From assembly GCA_963995505.1 (NCBI GenBank), contig OZ023192.1:2711001-2775000 (forward strand): a DNA stretch of 64,000 nucleotides. The letters run 5' to 3'. The DNA is from Hypericum androsaemum. Lineage: Eukaryota > Streptophyta > Magnoliopsida > Malpighiales > Hypericaceae. A program made the translations under genes and the position numbers. The notes below the pieces were generated by a model. The model worked only from the letters and a program-made list of their open reading frames with translations, was not told the origin of the DNA and searched no databases. Shown in pieces: positions 31,900-42,534 of the stretch. Numbering within the stretch: the first letter of the stretch is position 1; every line of letters starts with the position of its first letter.

Positions 31900-34127
31900 A
31901 TAAACTAAACAATCAAATTACAGCTCTAATTTAATTAGGACTAGAGACAAATTCTAAAGTCTGTAAAAAAATTTAATTTAACTAATAAAATTGGGTTGGT
32001 GTCCAAAGAATGTAGAAAATATTATTAAAAAATTAGTTTATTGAAAATTTAAAGTACTCTATTCTTAGTACTCGGAATTGTAACAATTTGGTTGGTACGA
32101 GGGAGATTATTGGGTTTTGGTTTCTTTTCCGGTCAAACCCTCTTCCTTGCCCGAGAAAACCGTGGTTTAGTCGCCCAAAGCTGAGGGGATAAAGTTTCGA
32201 TTTCTTTTTGCGAGGGGTAAAAGTGAAAATGGAAAGTGCCTTTTCTATTTTTTTTTTTAGGGGATCCCTTTTCTATTTCTTGGTCTTGTACTTGTGCTTG
32301 GGTTGAGAAAAAACCTGAATAGACTGGTCAGCCACCGGGCTCGCTGCTTCTGTTTAACCGTGAAGACCTCACGAATTTCCATAACGTGCACGTGCTGCGT
32401 TACATCTATGATATGAAATGAATCATTCTTATCGTAAACTCTGGAATAGATATTGTCGAGTCAATATATAATAAAACCTTTTTTAAATTAATACTGTCAG
32501 GACTGTAAAATCTATTAATTTACATAGATAAAATAATAATTTTTAAATTAAAAGAAGTATTTTATATTCAGCAAAAAATTATTTACATAGTTACATGCAT
32601 GAATATAAAATACTAGTAACTTGTACTAAAACTAAGTGTGTTTAATACATTGAATAACTAGATTCAAGTTCCTAATATTTCATCCACAGGAACTACTATA
32701 TAAACAAAATAAAAAGGTTTCATAAATCTTTTCCAACAATACAATAGCTTCCCATCTAAATAGTGTAAATAAAACAACAACGATTCATATTTTGGTAAAT
32801 TATTCTAATTATCTCTGTAATTCTAGTAGATTATTATCTTATTCTTTTTATCGAAATTATTAAATTACATATAAGATCAAACTTATGACCGAAGAAAATT
32901 ATTTTCTTAAATAAATTATTAATTTATCAAGTACTAATGCAATACTTCCGTCGCGCTTTGTTCTCACTTGTACGTATTCTAAAAAATTTAGGATGTTACC
33001 CGTTGCAAAATTGCCAAGATCAAATGCGTTTCATTCTTTCAAAATATGTGATTTAAAAGAAGTCGACATTGATGATATGAATACTTTAATTCAAAACACT
33101 TAAAAACTTTCAAAATATTTATTAGGAGATTGTACATTAATCTTAAATTATATGCATAGGCTATCTAGGAAAATGAAGGGCGTGGCGAAGAACTCGAGAG
33201 TTCCGCTGACGATGGATTTGCAATATGGGTCCCACTGAGTGCATAAAACGGAGATAGAACAGGTCGGGCCCGGAAACCACATGATGACATTGAAAACAGA
33301 AATATGATCACAGCTGACGAAACGAAACCAGGTAACTTGCTGACACGCTTCGGAGGAAATCATCAGCTACGCCCGCTATCACCGTCGCTTCAACGTTGAC
33401 AGAGGAGACGCTCTCTGTTTTGTCCATCGTCTCCCGTGTGTTCCGTGCTCCCGTTTTTTTTAAAGGAAAAATTTTGCTGCAAAAGATTAAAAATTACAGT
33501 GATTGAATTATCAATTTAAAATTATATTTTTTAAAAGTGATATCGGTAAAATTACAAGATAGTAAATTGCTCTTTTTCTTTTTTAGTTTCGAAATCTAGA
33601 ATTGAACACTTGGATAGTTGGCCACGTTCGAATAAATTCGAATAAAAAATAAATGATTCTTATTCAATTTATCTCAGAACTAATTTAGATTCTACTTTTA
33701 AATTTGGACCATATTTTTTACGTATCAAATTGAATCCGAATTTGATTATTAGGAATACTTAGAACCAATAATATGAATCACTAAATTGATAAATGGTTGT
33801 TTATGTTCTCGAGTTTACTCAAAATTTTAATACAATTCTCCTTGAGCTTGTCAGGTGCCGCTCTATCCACCGAATATTGGAAAACGGAATTATATCGTAA
33901 ACTAAAATTTTGTAATGTGTATCCAAAAAAAAAAATTAAATGAGTTTTCACGAAATAACTTTATAGTTCTTCCTACTTATTTGTCAAATAACATTTAGTT
34001 TAACGGTACAATACGCTGTCAAATTAAAAAAAATTAGGATTCAAACAAACTTTGGTAAGTATAATGGTATAAAAATTTACATTTAAAAATAAATCTTTCT
34101 ACCTGTTCTTATTGTTCGAATGAGCAC
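31900..34127. other. Intergenic, no recognised gene
   Basis: Strongly AT-rich. A less AT-rich island at about 33148-33430 has a 71-codon minus-strand frame that I do not recognise. No transposon ends were resolved. Confidence 0.4.
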
Positions 34128-34382
34128 TGTTGAGTTTGGCGAGTAATAAGTAAAAGATGAATTATTTTTCTGTTTTGTTTCGGACTCCTAATTCGACCTA
34201 AATAGATTACCTCTATATAAATGCATGTTACCCAAGAGTTTTGTATGGCTTTGTGGCTCAGAAACTCATCAATAAAAAATTTTCTTTCGTCCCGTGAATG
34301 TGGGCATTAAGCTGAACCACGTCATCTCTTTGCGTCTGTGTTCTTTGCGCATTTTGTTCTCTTGGTTGCGAAATAAATAACA
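34128..34382 (+). repeat. 5' LTR of a Copia remnant
   Basis: Starts TGTTGAGTTTGG and ends TAACA. Holds a TATA box (CTCTATATAAATGC, about 34212-34225) and the Copia U5-like phrase GAATGTGGGCATTAAGCTGA, then CCACGTC. A primer-binding site follows two bases later. No 3' LTR was found. Confidence 0.65.
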
Positions 34383-34384
34383 AG

Positions 34385-34398
34385 TGGTATCAAGAGCT
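34385..34398 (+). other. Primer-binding site of the Copia remnant
   Basis: TGGTATCAAGAGCT: the initiator tRNA-Met site with one inserted A. Confidence 0.75.
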
Positions 34399-34883
34399 AA
34401 GGTTGGGGGATGTCGGACGGCGTGAAGTTTGCTCTTGTGAAGTTCGATGGTTCATCGAATTTCAAGTTATGGCAAAGGCGTGTGAATGATCTCCTCGTGC
34501 AACAGGGATGGTCATCACGCTCTCAGGAAAGAAGCCTGAGAAGATGGAGGAGCAAGAGTGGGAAGAGTTTGAGGCCAAGGCGGTAGCGAAAATTCGCTTG
34601 TGCTTGGCGGATGATGAAGAGCCACCAGCTGGGTTGTAGAAGAGGATCCAGGTCGGAGTCAAAGAAGTTCAATGGAAGTGGCTTCAAGTGCAGAGAAGGG
34701 CACATGGAGGGGACTATCCAAGACGAACTGGGAATCAAGACAACGAGGAGGGATTAGCATCCACAACCATGGCCACATGTTTAGACGAGTCGGATGGTGA
34801 CTGGCTTTCTGTCTCATCAAGTCCAATGCATCCCGGAATCTCTTTTCGTTAGGAAAATTGGATTATAACAGTGATAGTTATAA

Positions 34884-36289
34884 GGGTAAATTATCCTCTA
34901 GTCCCTGACCTATGGTTATCCTCCCCCTAGGGTCCCTGACTTGTGAAAAATGATTGTCCCGTCCCTAAGTTTTGATGATAATAGACTCTCGGGTCCTTGG
35001 AACTGAAATATTCCTTTTTCTCCAGCGAATCCCACTTGATAAGACTAAAATGCTCCTCCCACTTAAAAACAAAAAATTCCCTCCTTCCCGGTTCCATCTT
35101 CTTCCCCACTTCATCTTCTTCCCCAGATTTTTAACTAAAACACAAGTCCAATGAACAACAAAACTAATTTGTGGGTTGGTAGATCTGAATCAATTGAAAA
35201 ATGGAGAAGTAGCAAAAAAAGAAGAAAAAAGAACCCACCCAGATCATTGCTACAATCCGAATACAGAGATCAACTAAAGTGTGCTGCACTCCTTCCTCCA
35301 CTTCGATTCAGAAATTAATTGAATCCAAGAACTAGGATACAGAGATCTTATCCATGTGAAGACGAACCCAAGAACCAGTATACAGGGATCTTTGTACAGA
35401 ATTATCTATAGCCACAATGCTACAATTAGGCATGGACGATGGAAATTAGACCCAGATCTGAAGCTTAGGAGGCAGATTCGTGCTCGAAGTTAGGCCCAGA
35501 TCTTGAAGGTCCAAGGTCCCGCTCGATCATGAAGACGCAGACCTCCACCAGCCAGTCGCCAAAGTCCTTGTTGACTTTTCTCTCGATGTGGGACCAGATC
35601 TCGGGGATCTGCCGCTCCAGCATCCTCCTGAGAGCGGACGACGGCGTGTTGACGCCCGAGAGGAACTCTGCCTCGATCGCATCCAGGCACCGGAGCACCA
35701 TGTAGAGGTTTTCGGCGACGAGGTGGGAGTTGGCGCGGGCGCAAAGCTCCGTAAGCCTGGAGCAGGAGGCAGCGGCGACGAGGGCGAGGTTAACATTACC
35801 GGAGACAGTCTGCGCCTCGAGGTAGGAGTCCAGGGAGGCGAGGAGAGGGCCGGTGACGGACTGGAGTTACAAATGAACTAGTTATTTGGGTCCAGTCAAA
35901 TGAAGCTATCTAATTGAAGAAGAAAGACGAAGATATTTGTTTCGATTAATCCACTTTTTGTCTTCCATTTTCTAAATTTTTGGGTTATGTTCTCTGTAAG
36001 TTTTGTGGTGTTTTGTTTCGAACAAAGAAGAAGATGGGGTTACTTTGTTTTTGGGTTTTAACAAGGAAAGAAGATAAACTTTTTTTAAAAAGGGTGGAGT
36101 AAAATTTAACAAGGGAGGGTATTTTGGTCATCTCAAGTGGGGGTTCACCGGAGAAAAATGTATATTCCGGCTCCAGGGACCCGAGAGTCTATTATCATCA
36201 AAACTTAGGGACGAAAAAATCGTTTTCCAAAAGTCAGGGACCCTAGGAGGAGGGTGACCAAATGTCAGGGACGTGAGAGTAATTTTCCC
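34884..36289. mobile_element. Pack-MULE (Mutator-like element carrying a host gene piece)
   Basis: 1406 bp with long inverted ends of about 180 bp. The left end starts GGGTAAATTATCCTC and the reversed right end GGGAAAATTACTCTC. Both then share GTCCCTGAC, CCTAGGGTCCCTGACTT and TTTTGATGATAATAGACTCT in order. A perfect 9-bp duplication TAGTTATAA flanks it (34875-34883 and 36290-36298). No transposase is encoded; the interior carries a SEC15-like exon piece on the minus strand. It inserted into an older Copia remnant. Confidence 0.92.
35541..35866 (-). pseudogene. SEC15B: Captured exocyst SEC15B-type fragment
   Basis: The minus strand is open for more than 100 codons and reads GPLLASLDSYLEAQTVSGNV, LTELCARANSHLVAENLYMV, RCLDAIEAEFLSGVNTPSSA, RRMLERQIPEIWSHIERKVN and KDFGDWLVEV. 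This is the N-terminal region of plant exocyst subunit SEC15 (SEC15B-like), which tethers secretory vesicles to the plasma membrane. After VEV the match stops and the frame runs into unrelated sequence. The piece is much more GC-rich than the surrounding DNA. It carries no stop, so capture is probably recent, but it is a fragment of a protein of roughly 800 residues. Confidence 0.85.
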
Positions 36290-36770
36290 TAGTTATAAAG
36301 GTAGGCTAATGAAGGTGGAGAAGGATGCGATGGTAAGAATGAATGGTAAAAGGGATTACCTACAGGTTAGTGAGGCATATTGTTGTAGGTGGAGTCACAT
36401 CAAAGGGTCTAAAGGAGTTGGCAAAAGCTCAGGTCATCTGAGGTTGGTTCATATAAGGGAGCAAAGGCTTAACATGAATGGTTTGAGTGTAGTTGGGATC
36501 CGCAAAGACATGGATAGCAAGCTATGGTTATTTCATGGAGACATGGTTGGCAAGAAGCCATGGTTGTCTCAGAGAAGCATTGTTAGCTGAGCCCTTCTAT
36601 GGTTGTCTAAAGGGACGTGCATGTCAAAGGTGTTAGGTAGGTTTGGCGTTGGGCATGCGAAGCCGTTGGTGACACTACAGGCGAATCGGGTATCTCACTC
36701 AAGGCCGAACGGTGGAGTTCGATGTATGTCAAAGGTTCTACTTGGTGGAACAAAAAGTTGCCCTTTATAT

Positions 36771-37217
36771 GCTATGGCTCGTAGCTTTGGTTTGAGGCAA
36801 GAAAGTCCACCTGCTGAAACAACCTTGCGAGAAATAGACAGGGAGAAAGGAGAACTTTTATTGATGGATCTCAGTCACAAAGCCATAACTAACCATAGGG
36901 TAACACATCCTTATATAATAGACGAACTCTTAGAGTATAAAAAATTTATCTAGGTCGAATTAGAAGTATGAAATAAGAGCCGAGTCAAAACATAAAAACT
37001 GGTCCAGGCAGACCTGGCGTCCGCCAGCCAAAGGCTACTGCCTTCCATTGCGTGCACACTTGGCTGGCGCCAACTTGGCCGGCCGATCTTCTTCCACATG
37101 GTTTCTCGACATATCCCAACAAGCACTTTAATTCTAACTTAACCGGACGCTTTCAGCGCCTTGCTTTGCATTTTCCCTCTATTCTTTTACCTGCTCTCTA
37201 TTACCACGTCACGTCAC
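36771..37217. other. Intergenic, no gene seen
   Basis: Probably the edge of the Copia remnant, then a short GC-richer stretch (37010-37090) with repeated GGC and CCAGCC words. Confidence 0.3.
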
Positions 37218-37227
37218 CGTTTAGAAT

Positions 37228-37411
37228 GGTTTTGGATTGAGTGGGGACTATTAAAAAATCGTCGTTATGGAGGGGACGACTTTTGATTGGTCAAATTTAC
37301 CTTTTAATCTAGATTTTCCCTAATAAACTAGAGAGAATCTAGATTAAAAAGTTAACTTTTTTTGATCTATTTCAGTGGAGACAAGGGATTGTCTCCACTC
37401 AATCCAACCTC
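37228..37411. mobile_element. Fold-back MITE, Mutator-like
   Basis: Inverted arms cover most of the element. The left arm has GGTTTTGGATTGAGTGGGGA and CCTTTTAATCTAGATTTTC. The reversed right arm has GGTTGGATTGAGTGGAGAC and CTTTTTAATCTAGATTCTC. It is flanked by GTTTAGAAT (37219-37227 and 37412-37420), a 9-bp duplication that extends to 10 bp if the preceding C is counted. The two arms could form a long hairpin. Confidence 0.75.
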
Positions 37412-37420
37412 GTTTAGAAT

Positions 37421-38933
37421 ACTTTAGTATTGCGCTTTTGTTGGCTTGGTTTGGGGTTTTATTGGCTCGAAAGATTCTTTTAACCATTTCCGATCCATCT
37501 TGCAGTTTTATAGCCCACAATGCAACCCGTAGAATTTACCAACAACTACGTGAATCAAATTGCAAATAAGTAGTTTTAATTTAATTAAAAAATATTTTAA
37601 GTTTTGACACTTAAAATACATAATACTATTAAGAAAAATTTGTTACTATACAAAATTTCTGCGGAATTCAATGGAAATTTCTTTTTACTTGTATCAATTC
37701 TCATTTTAAACGATAAATTGAAGCTAGTATTACACCAACTCAAAATAACAAGGGTATCAATAACGTAATAATATACTTTGCCAACAAATAAGAGGTATAG
37801 AGTATTGAAAATGGTAATGATGTTAAAATAACTTTTTATAAGAAAATTAACATGCGTAAGATCAGTAATGCAATCCATTTCATATTGAATTTGGCACTGC
37901 TTATTTCATATTTTTTTCTTAATGTTTCAGATGATGAACTTATAAGTGTATGCAGCGTCTTTTTTTTTTTTGCCTCGTATGCAACGTCTTTCTTAATATC
38001 CCGAATTGAAATGCTTTGACCCTATTGTAGACGATCGGTAACCCGCTTCGGTTCATTAGCTCGCCAGCGTTCTTGCTGGCGCTGGCTCGGATCTCCTCTT
38101 TGTCGAGCTAGACAAACCTATTTAATCATTTATAAAATTTTATTTTATATTTAAGGAGATTAAGACTGATTTTTGGCATTTAAATGTTGAATTTATAATT
38201 AAGGAACATGGAATTCTCAAACTCATGTCAAATTTGATTTCTTTTAACTGGTACAATTTGACTTTTATAAATGTCGGAAATGATCAGAGGATATCTTTAA
38301 AATAGGCCTTTTTTCCTTGTACTACGAATTTAGCTGTATAAAACTTGATACATAATACCAACACATGGCGGATCCTGAGTGGTCGATTTCCACTCCTTTC
38401 AAAAAATGGAAAAAAAAAATTCTTGAGGAGAGCAAGGTTTAGTATCGCGTAGAGCACCGGAGTTTAGACTAACTAAAAAAACTTGATATATAATCAGAGA
38501 GTTTGTGGCTTTTTTATGATTCTAATTTATTCGAATATTAATTAGTCGATTCTCGACTATTTCAATTTATAGCCTGGACAGCCACGTCAACCGTATACTA
38601 TCAGCATAGAAAATTTATGTGACTCAAAATGGAACATGCATATCCTCCCCCGTCCCCGTAGATGTGTAAGCCGTCTTGGCCAAGACGAAAAGGTTAAAAA
38701 AAGTCCACGTCCCATGCAAGTACGTCCATATTCTTCTCCTAATATCTTCTCCACACAAATTCCAGTAGTCGAAAGGGAACCATATCTGCCTTCATTAAAG
38801 ATTATACCCACTCCAAAATTTAATCTCCAAACAATTGGCCCTTCCATATTCACTCGTTCCCTCCTTAAAACCCACCTCAAGGAATCCCACTTCCTTCATT
38901 AGATTGTAATTATATCACACACAGAAGGAGGAA
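37421..38933. other. Intergenic and promoter of the 38.9-kb gene
   Basis: AT-rich. Around 38050-38085 there is a short GC-rich palindrome (GCCAGCG...CGCTGGC type). The last 100 bases before the ATG are a CT-rich leader. No other gene. Confidence 0.35.
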
Positions 38934-40511
38934 ATGATGGACATCTGGTCATGGATGAGTGAGCTCCCCGACTCGGACAACTGGTCCGAGTCGGACTCAC
39001 CCCGCGTGTTCGTGCTAGTGAGCTACACCTCTAGTGGGGACGGTCCGACTCGGGAGGTTCAGCTTCGGGCGGAGCGGATGGCTGGGTCCAACTCGGAGGC
39101 CTTGGTCAGCTTCAGCTTGTTCCTGGAAGGGTTCCACTCTTCCACGGCTTCCAAGGCCCTCTGGGTATCTGACACGTGTCCTCTCGCCTCGACCAGGCCT
39201 TTCCTCCCTCTGGTCCTTCAGCTCCTCGACGAGACCATCGTGAGGTCGCCCGTGGCCCAGACCAGCACCTGCCCCCGGTCTAACCTCCAGCGGGTCAAAC
39301 AAGAACCGGTCTCCTGGATCATGGACACCCACTCCCCGGAGTCCTTTTCGGTGTTCTTCGACTTGGTGTTCCTCACGCGCCTGTTCTGGCTATGTGTGTT
39401 TGACGCGCCAAGCGAGGTTGGGTCGATGTTCTTCGAGTCCCTTCTCGGCCCCAACATCGAGCTGTTCTCGTGTAGGCACGCGCCTGTCCTTCGAACGTTC
39501 CTGGTAACGATCGGGGCCGACGCCGAGCTCTGCTTTATGCGCACCGTAGGGTACATGTTGACCAAATGGCTTATCCTGAAGGAGGTCCAAGCTCATCCTC
39601 AAGTGACCGGTGGGCTTAAGACAATTTTACCCTTGGTGGGCCAGAAATTGGGCTTCTCTTATGCGACAGAGGCCCATGGGCTTTGGGCCCTCAAGGGGTT
39701 CGTGCCTATCTTGGGTATGAAGGTAACGTCCTCCAAGGATCATAATCCACCAATTGTTGACTCAAAGGAGTCTGTTCTTAAGTATGCCTTGGGGCACCAC
39801 CAATTGGAGGCCGTTATCCAGTTCGAGTATACAGTCGAGTTCTATGACGGGTATATTCAGGTGACCGCGCGTGTCGACAACTTACGCTTCCACGTGGCGA
39901 GGCTCGGGTTCAGCCAAGACGGCCGGAGTGGGGGGTTCGGTGAGGAGAGGCATTTTGTTTCTAGGGCCAGAGTTTGGGTTGGGCCGGAAGTCGGTGCCAC
40001 TTACGTTAGTGGGCTGAGCTTGGGCCGGTCCACTGAGAACATGCAACGCGAGGTGGAATCACAACGTAGCGTAAAAACTAGCATCAATAACAAGGTTAAA
40101 ACTAGGGCCGGGATGGCAACCAAGTCAAGGATAAGGAACTGGAGGTGGGATCAGGACACCGAAGGGAACGCCGCGGTCTTCGAGGCGGTGTTGTACGACA
40201 ACGCGTCGGGAAACGAGGTCGCCACGTGGAATCCGACCCCCGGTGATCGTCCTGGGGTCGGGTTCAACGGGTCGAATAGGCCGTTCGCCAAGACGGGAGG
40301 GGTTGTGTTTGCTGGGGATGAGTACGGGGACGGGGTGGGGTGGAGATTGAGCAAGGAAATGGAAGGGAGTGTTTTGAAGTGGAGAATTGGAGGACGTGTT
40401 TGGGTGAGCTATTGGCCTAACCAAGTGAAGAGCTCTTACTTTGAGACTAGGTGCGTAGAATGGTGCGATGAGGTTGACTTGCCTTTGATTCCTGGAAAGT
40501 TGGTCAACTAG
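38934..40511 (+). CDS. Conserved plant protein of unknown function, single exon
   Basis: An intact ORF of 525 residues starting MMDIWSWMSELPDSDNWSES. Two adjacent ATGs open the frame; either could be the start. It is GC-rich with coding-like third positions. Recognisable blocks are REVQLRAERMAGSNSEALVS near 40-60, KALWVSDTCPLASTRPFLPL near 74-93, a Cys/Phe-rich region near 140-180, and near the C-terminus IRNWRWDQDTEGNAAVFEAV followed by GGRVWVSYWPNQVKSSYFET. I see no signal peptide and no confident catalytic motif. I believe it belongs to a land-plant family of uncharacterised proteins of about 500 residues with the WSWxxELP start, but I cannot assign a role. No disablement is seen and it is not duplicated in the window. 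Confidence 0.85.
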   Translation: MMDIWSWMSELPDSDNWSESDSPRVFVLVSYTSSGDGPTREVQLRAERMAGSNSEALVSFSLFLEGFHSSTASKALWVSDTCPLASTRPFLPLVLQLLDETIVRSPVAQTSTCPRSNLQRVKQEPVSWIMDTHSPESFSVFFDLVFLTRLFWLCVFDAPSEVGSMFFESLLGPNIELFSCRHAPVLRTFLVTIGADAELCFMRTVGYMLTKWLILKEVQAHPQVTGGLKTILPLVGQKLGFSYATEAHGLWALKGFVPILGMKVTSSKDHNPPIVDSKESVLKYALGHHQLEAVIQFEYTVEFYDGYIQVTARVDNLRFHVARLGFSQDGRSGGFGEERHFVSRARVWVGPEVGATYVSGLSLGRSTENMQREVESQRSVKTSINNKVKTRAGMATKSRIRNWRWDQDTEGNAAVFEAVLYDNASGNEVATWNPTPGDRPGVGFNGSNRPFAKTGGVVFAGDEYGDGVGWRLSKEMEGSVLKWRIGGRVWVSYWPNQVKSSYFETRCVEWCDEVDLPLIPGKLVN

Positions 40512-40864
40512 GAAACTAGAACTGCATATAGTATATGTATCAATTAAGTAGAGTATATTTTCTTTACATTATGCAAATACTGAATGTATTTTTAATAAGT
40601 AAGATGTTCTACTGATAAGTATTAAGTTGAATAAAAGTTTGTACTAACAAGTCCAAGACAAGTTTACATATCAATGATTAATTCACAATACGAGCACTAT
40701 CAAACACGATGCTCCAAATTTTAAATCTAAATATATTACCGACCGAACACTTAGAAAGTCAGAGTACAACTAGTTACATTCTATAGACAATTATTCTTCT
40801 TTCCTTTTCTCATTTTCTACACCCTTAGTAGAATATAATTCCTCAAAGAACCAAACTCCGCCAG

Positions 40865-41101
40865 CTAATTAATGGCCGAACAGATTTTCCTTATCTCGCC
40901 ATCATTCCCAGTCTTTACCCCAACGTTGCTCATCTTAACCATAGACCTGATGAATTCGATGTTGAAAGTCAAAGCAGCCAGGCCTCCGACTCCCAAGAAG
41001 CGCTGGACAAAGGGCTTCGTTGAAGCATCGGTCCACAGCTTGGAGTCCGACTCGAGCACGCCTCGGCCGTCTCTCAGGTTGGCGTAGTAGGACGTGTCGA
41101 C
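40865..41101 (-). pseudogene. Class III peroxidase 3' fragment (copy 1)
   Basis: The last 75 or so codons of exon 3 of the peroxidase family: [40 protein letters not shown] and [10 protein letters not shown] before the stop. Homology ends sharply at 41101, where unrelated AT-rich sequence begins (CTCTAAATAACC, similar to about 47916). The heme-binding exons are missing. The sequence remains very close to the intact copies, so the truncation is recent or the region has been kept similar by gene conversion. Confidence 0.9.
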
Positions 41102-42534
41102 TCTAAATAACCAACTCTCTTGAATATTGGAAAATATGAGAAATGGTTTTGTAGACCATAACCCATTGGTTGACATATGTCTCTAGTTGAAAGATATTTT
41201 CTTCTGTAAAACCAAAGTTGTTTTTTTCTTGAAAGCCAGATATAGTACCGGTGATTTTATATGTGTATCCTCTTCTGTCACATGTTACAATTTTGACTTA
41301 CAAAATTTTTATTACAATTTGGAACTCGTCGTCGGATTGGGCAGAGTACAAATACAAGAGCACCGCGTCTGGGATAAGGTCAAAGCTTGTAGCCGATGTT
41401 GACCGAGGATAGTTCCATAGAAGAGTGTTACAGTCTGTCCTCATCCTCATTACTTACATTAAGCTTAAGGGTTAGTATTATAAATATTTTAAACCAGAAA
41501 TCTGGCCAATATTTTAACTTATACGATTAATCTAATAAAATTTATCTAAAATAGAGGTCAACTGTATTCAATTATAAATAATCGAAAATTTTAAAAGAAT
41601 CTGACCAAAAAACAATCTTGTAATAAAAGGAATACGTCCCTTGACATGATCTGTATAACCAAAATGGTATTCGCCCTAATATTATAAGGAAAGAGTGTAA
41701 TGGAGAATGATCTAATTTAAATTACGACAAAAATCTAGTTTTAATAAAATATGATCCTTACTATAATAGACGGTGGGAAAGCTGAAACCAAAATTTTGGC
41801 CAAATGCATTAATTATATGGTCCAGATTAAGCATGTTGAATCGTACGTCCGCCATGATTATATAATCGATTCTAGATAGGAAGGTCAAATTACATGGACA
41901 CAAGTAACAATCTAGTATCCCTATGACGATTCAAGTTGACGTAGGATGATCGCACTTATCCGACATTGGCTCTCAGTGATTTATATCTCATGGACAATTA
42001 AGTGCTTGATAGCTAACACTTTGATATATAGTTACATAGTTAAATCAAAGAGGTTGTTAATTCTTGTAGTTGGTAGTCACGATGATCAATCTCACCATCC
42101 GACATCGTGATATTATTGTAGTAGCGGGTTATACTTGCTTTCTGTCCCTAGCTTTATATTTTCTATGACTGCGTCTATTTACTTTGTATTCATAAACTAT
42201 AATTCTTAATGAAAAGCCGAGAAGCTATATCCTCAAAAAAATCAACCAATGTGATGCTTGGACTTAATTGAGCGAACATTTTGAACTTCAAACTCCGATA
42301 CATTAATAACTAACGCATGGCAAGAAGATTACAACCTTTAATCAAAAAAAAAAAGAAGAAGATAACAATCAATTTTTCTCGGAGTGAACACTTACAAAGT
42401 CAGAGTACAACTAGTTACATAATTATCCAAAAAAAAACTATTATTATAGTATATAGACAATTATTCTTCTTTCCTTTTCTCATTTTCTACACCCTTCAAA
42501 GAAAATAATTCCTCAAAGAACCAAACTCAAGCAA
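41102..42534. other. Peroxidase spacer with shared blocks
   Basis: Block 41277-41480 (CACATGTTACAATTTTGACT, then TTGGGCAGAGTAC) recurs at about 48105-48300, 52920-53150 and 63770-63990. Block 42083-42240 (GTAGTAGCGGGTTATACTTG) recurs at about 60729-60885. Both are parts of the tandem duplication unit; no ORF is conserved among the copies. Confidence 0.6.

Larger units (their letters stand above)
34410..36770 (+). pseudogene. Copia gag remnant, split by a Pack-MULE
   Basis: From the ATG at 34410 the frame reads FALVKFDGSSNFKLWQRRVN, and after one frameshift GKKPEKMEEQEWEEFEAKAV and AKIRLCLADDE, the capsid part of a plant Copia gag. A stop follows. Then comes a piece with the zinc knuckle (FKCREKGHMEGDYPRR). 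The element is interrupted at 34884-36289 by the Pack-MULE. After it, degenerate sequence to about 36770 (GGCAAAAGCTCAGGTCAT and following) is probably the rest of this element. No polymerase domain remains. Confidence 0.7.

Noticed and set aside
33148..33363. 71-codon ORF in a less AT-rich island
   Set aside because: Cys/Phe-rich text without a known motif; no partner exons found.
40865..41101. A fourth functional peroxidase
   Set aside because: Only the last 75 or so codons remain; the heme-binding and catalytic exons are absent.
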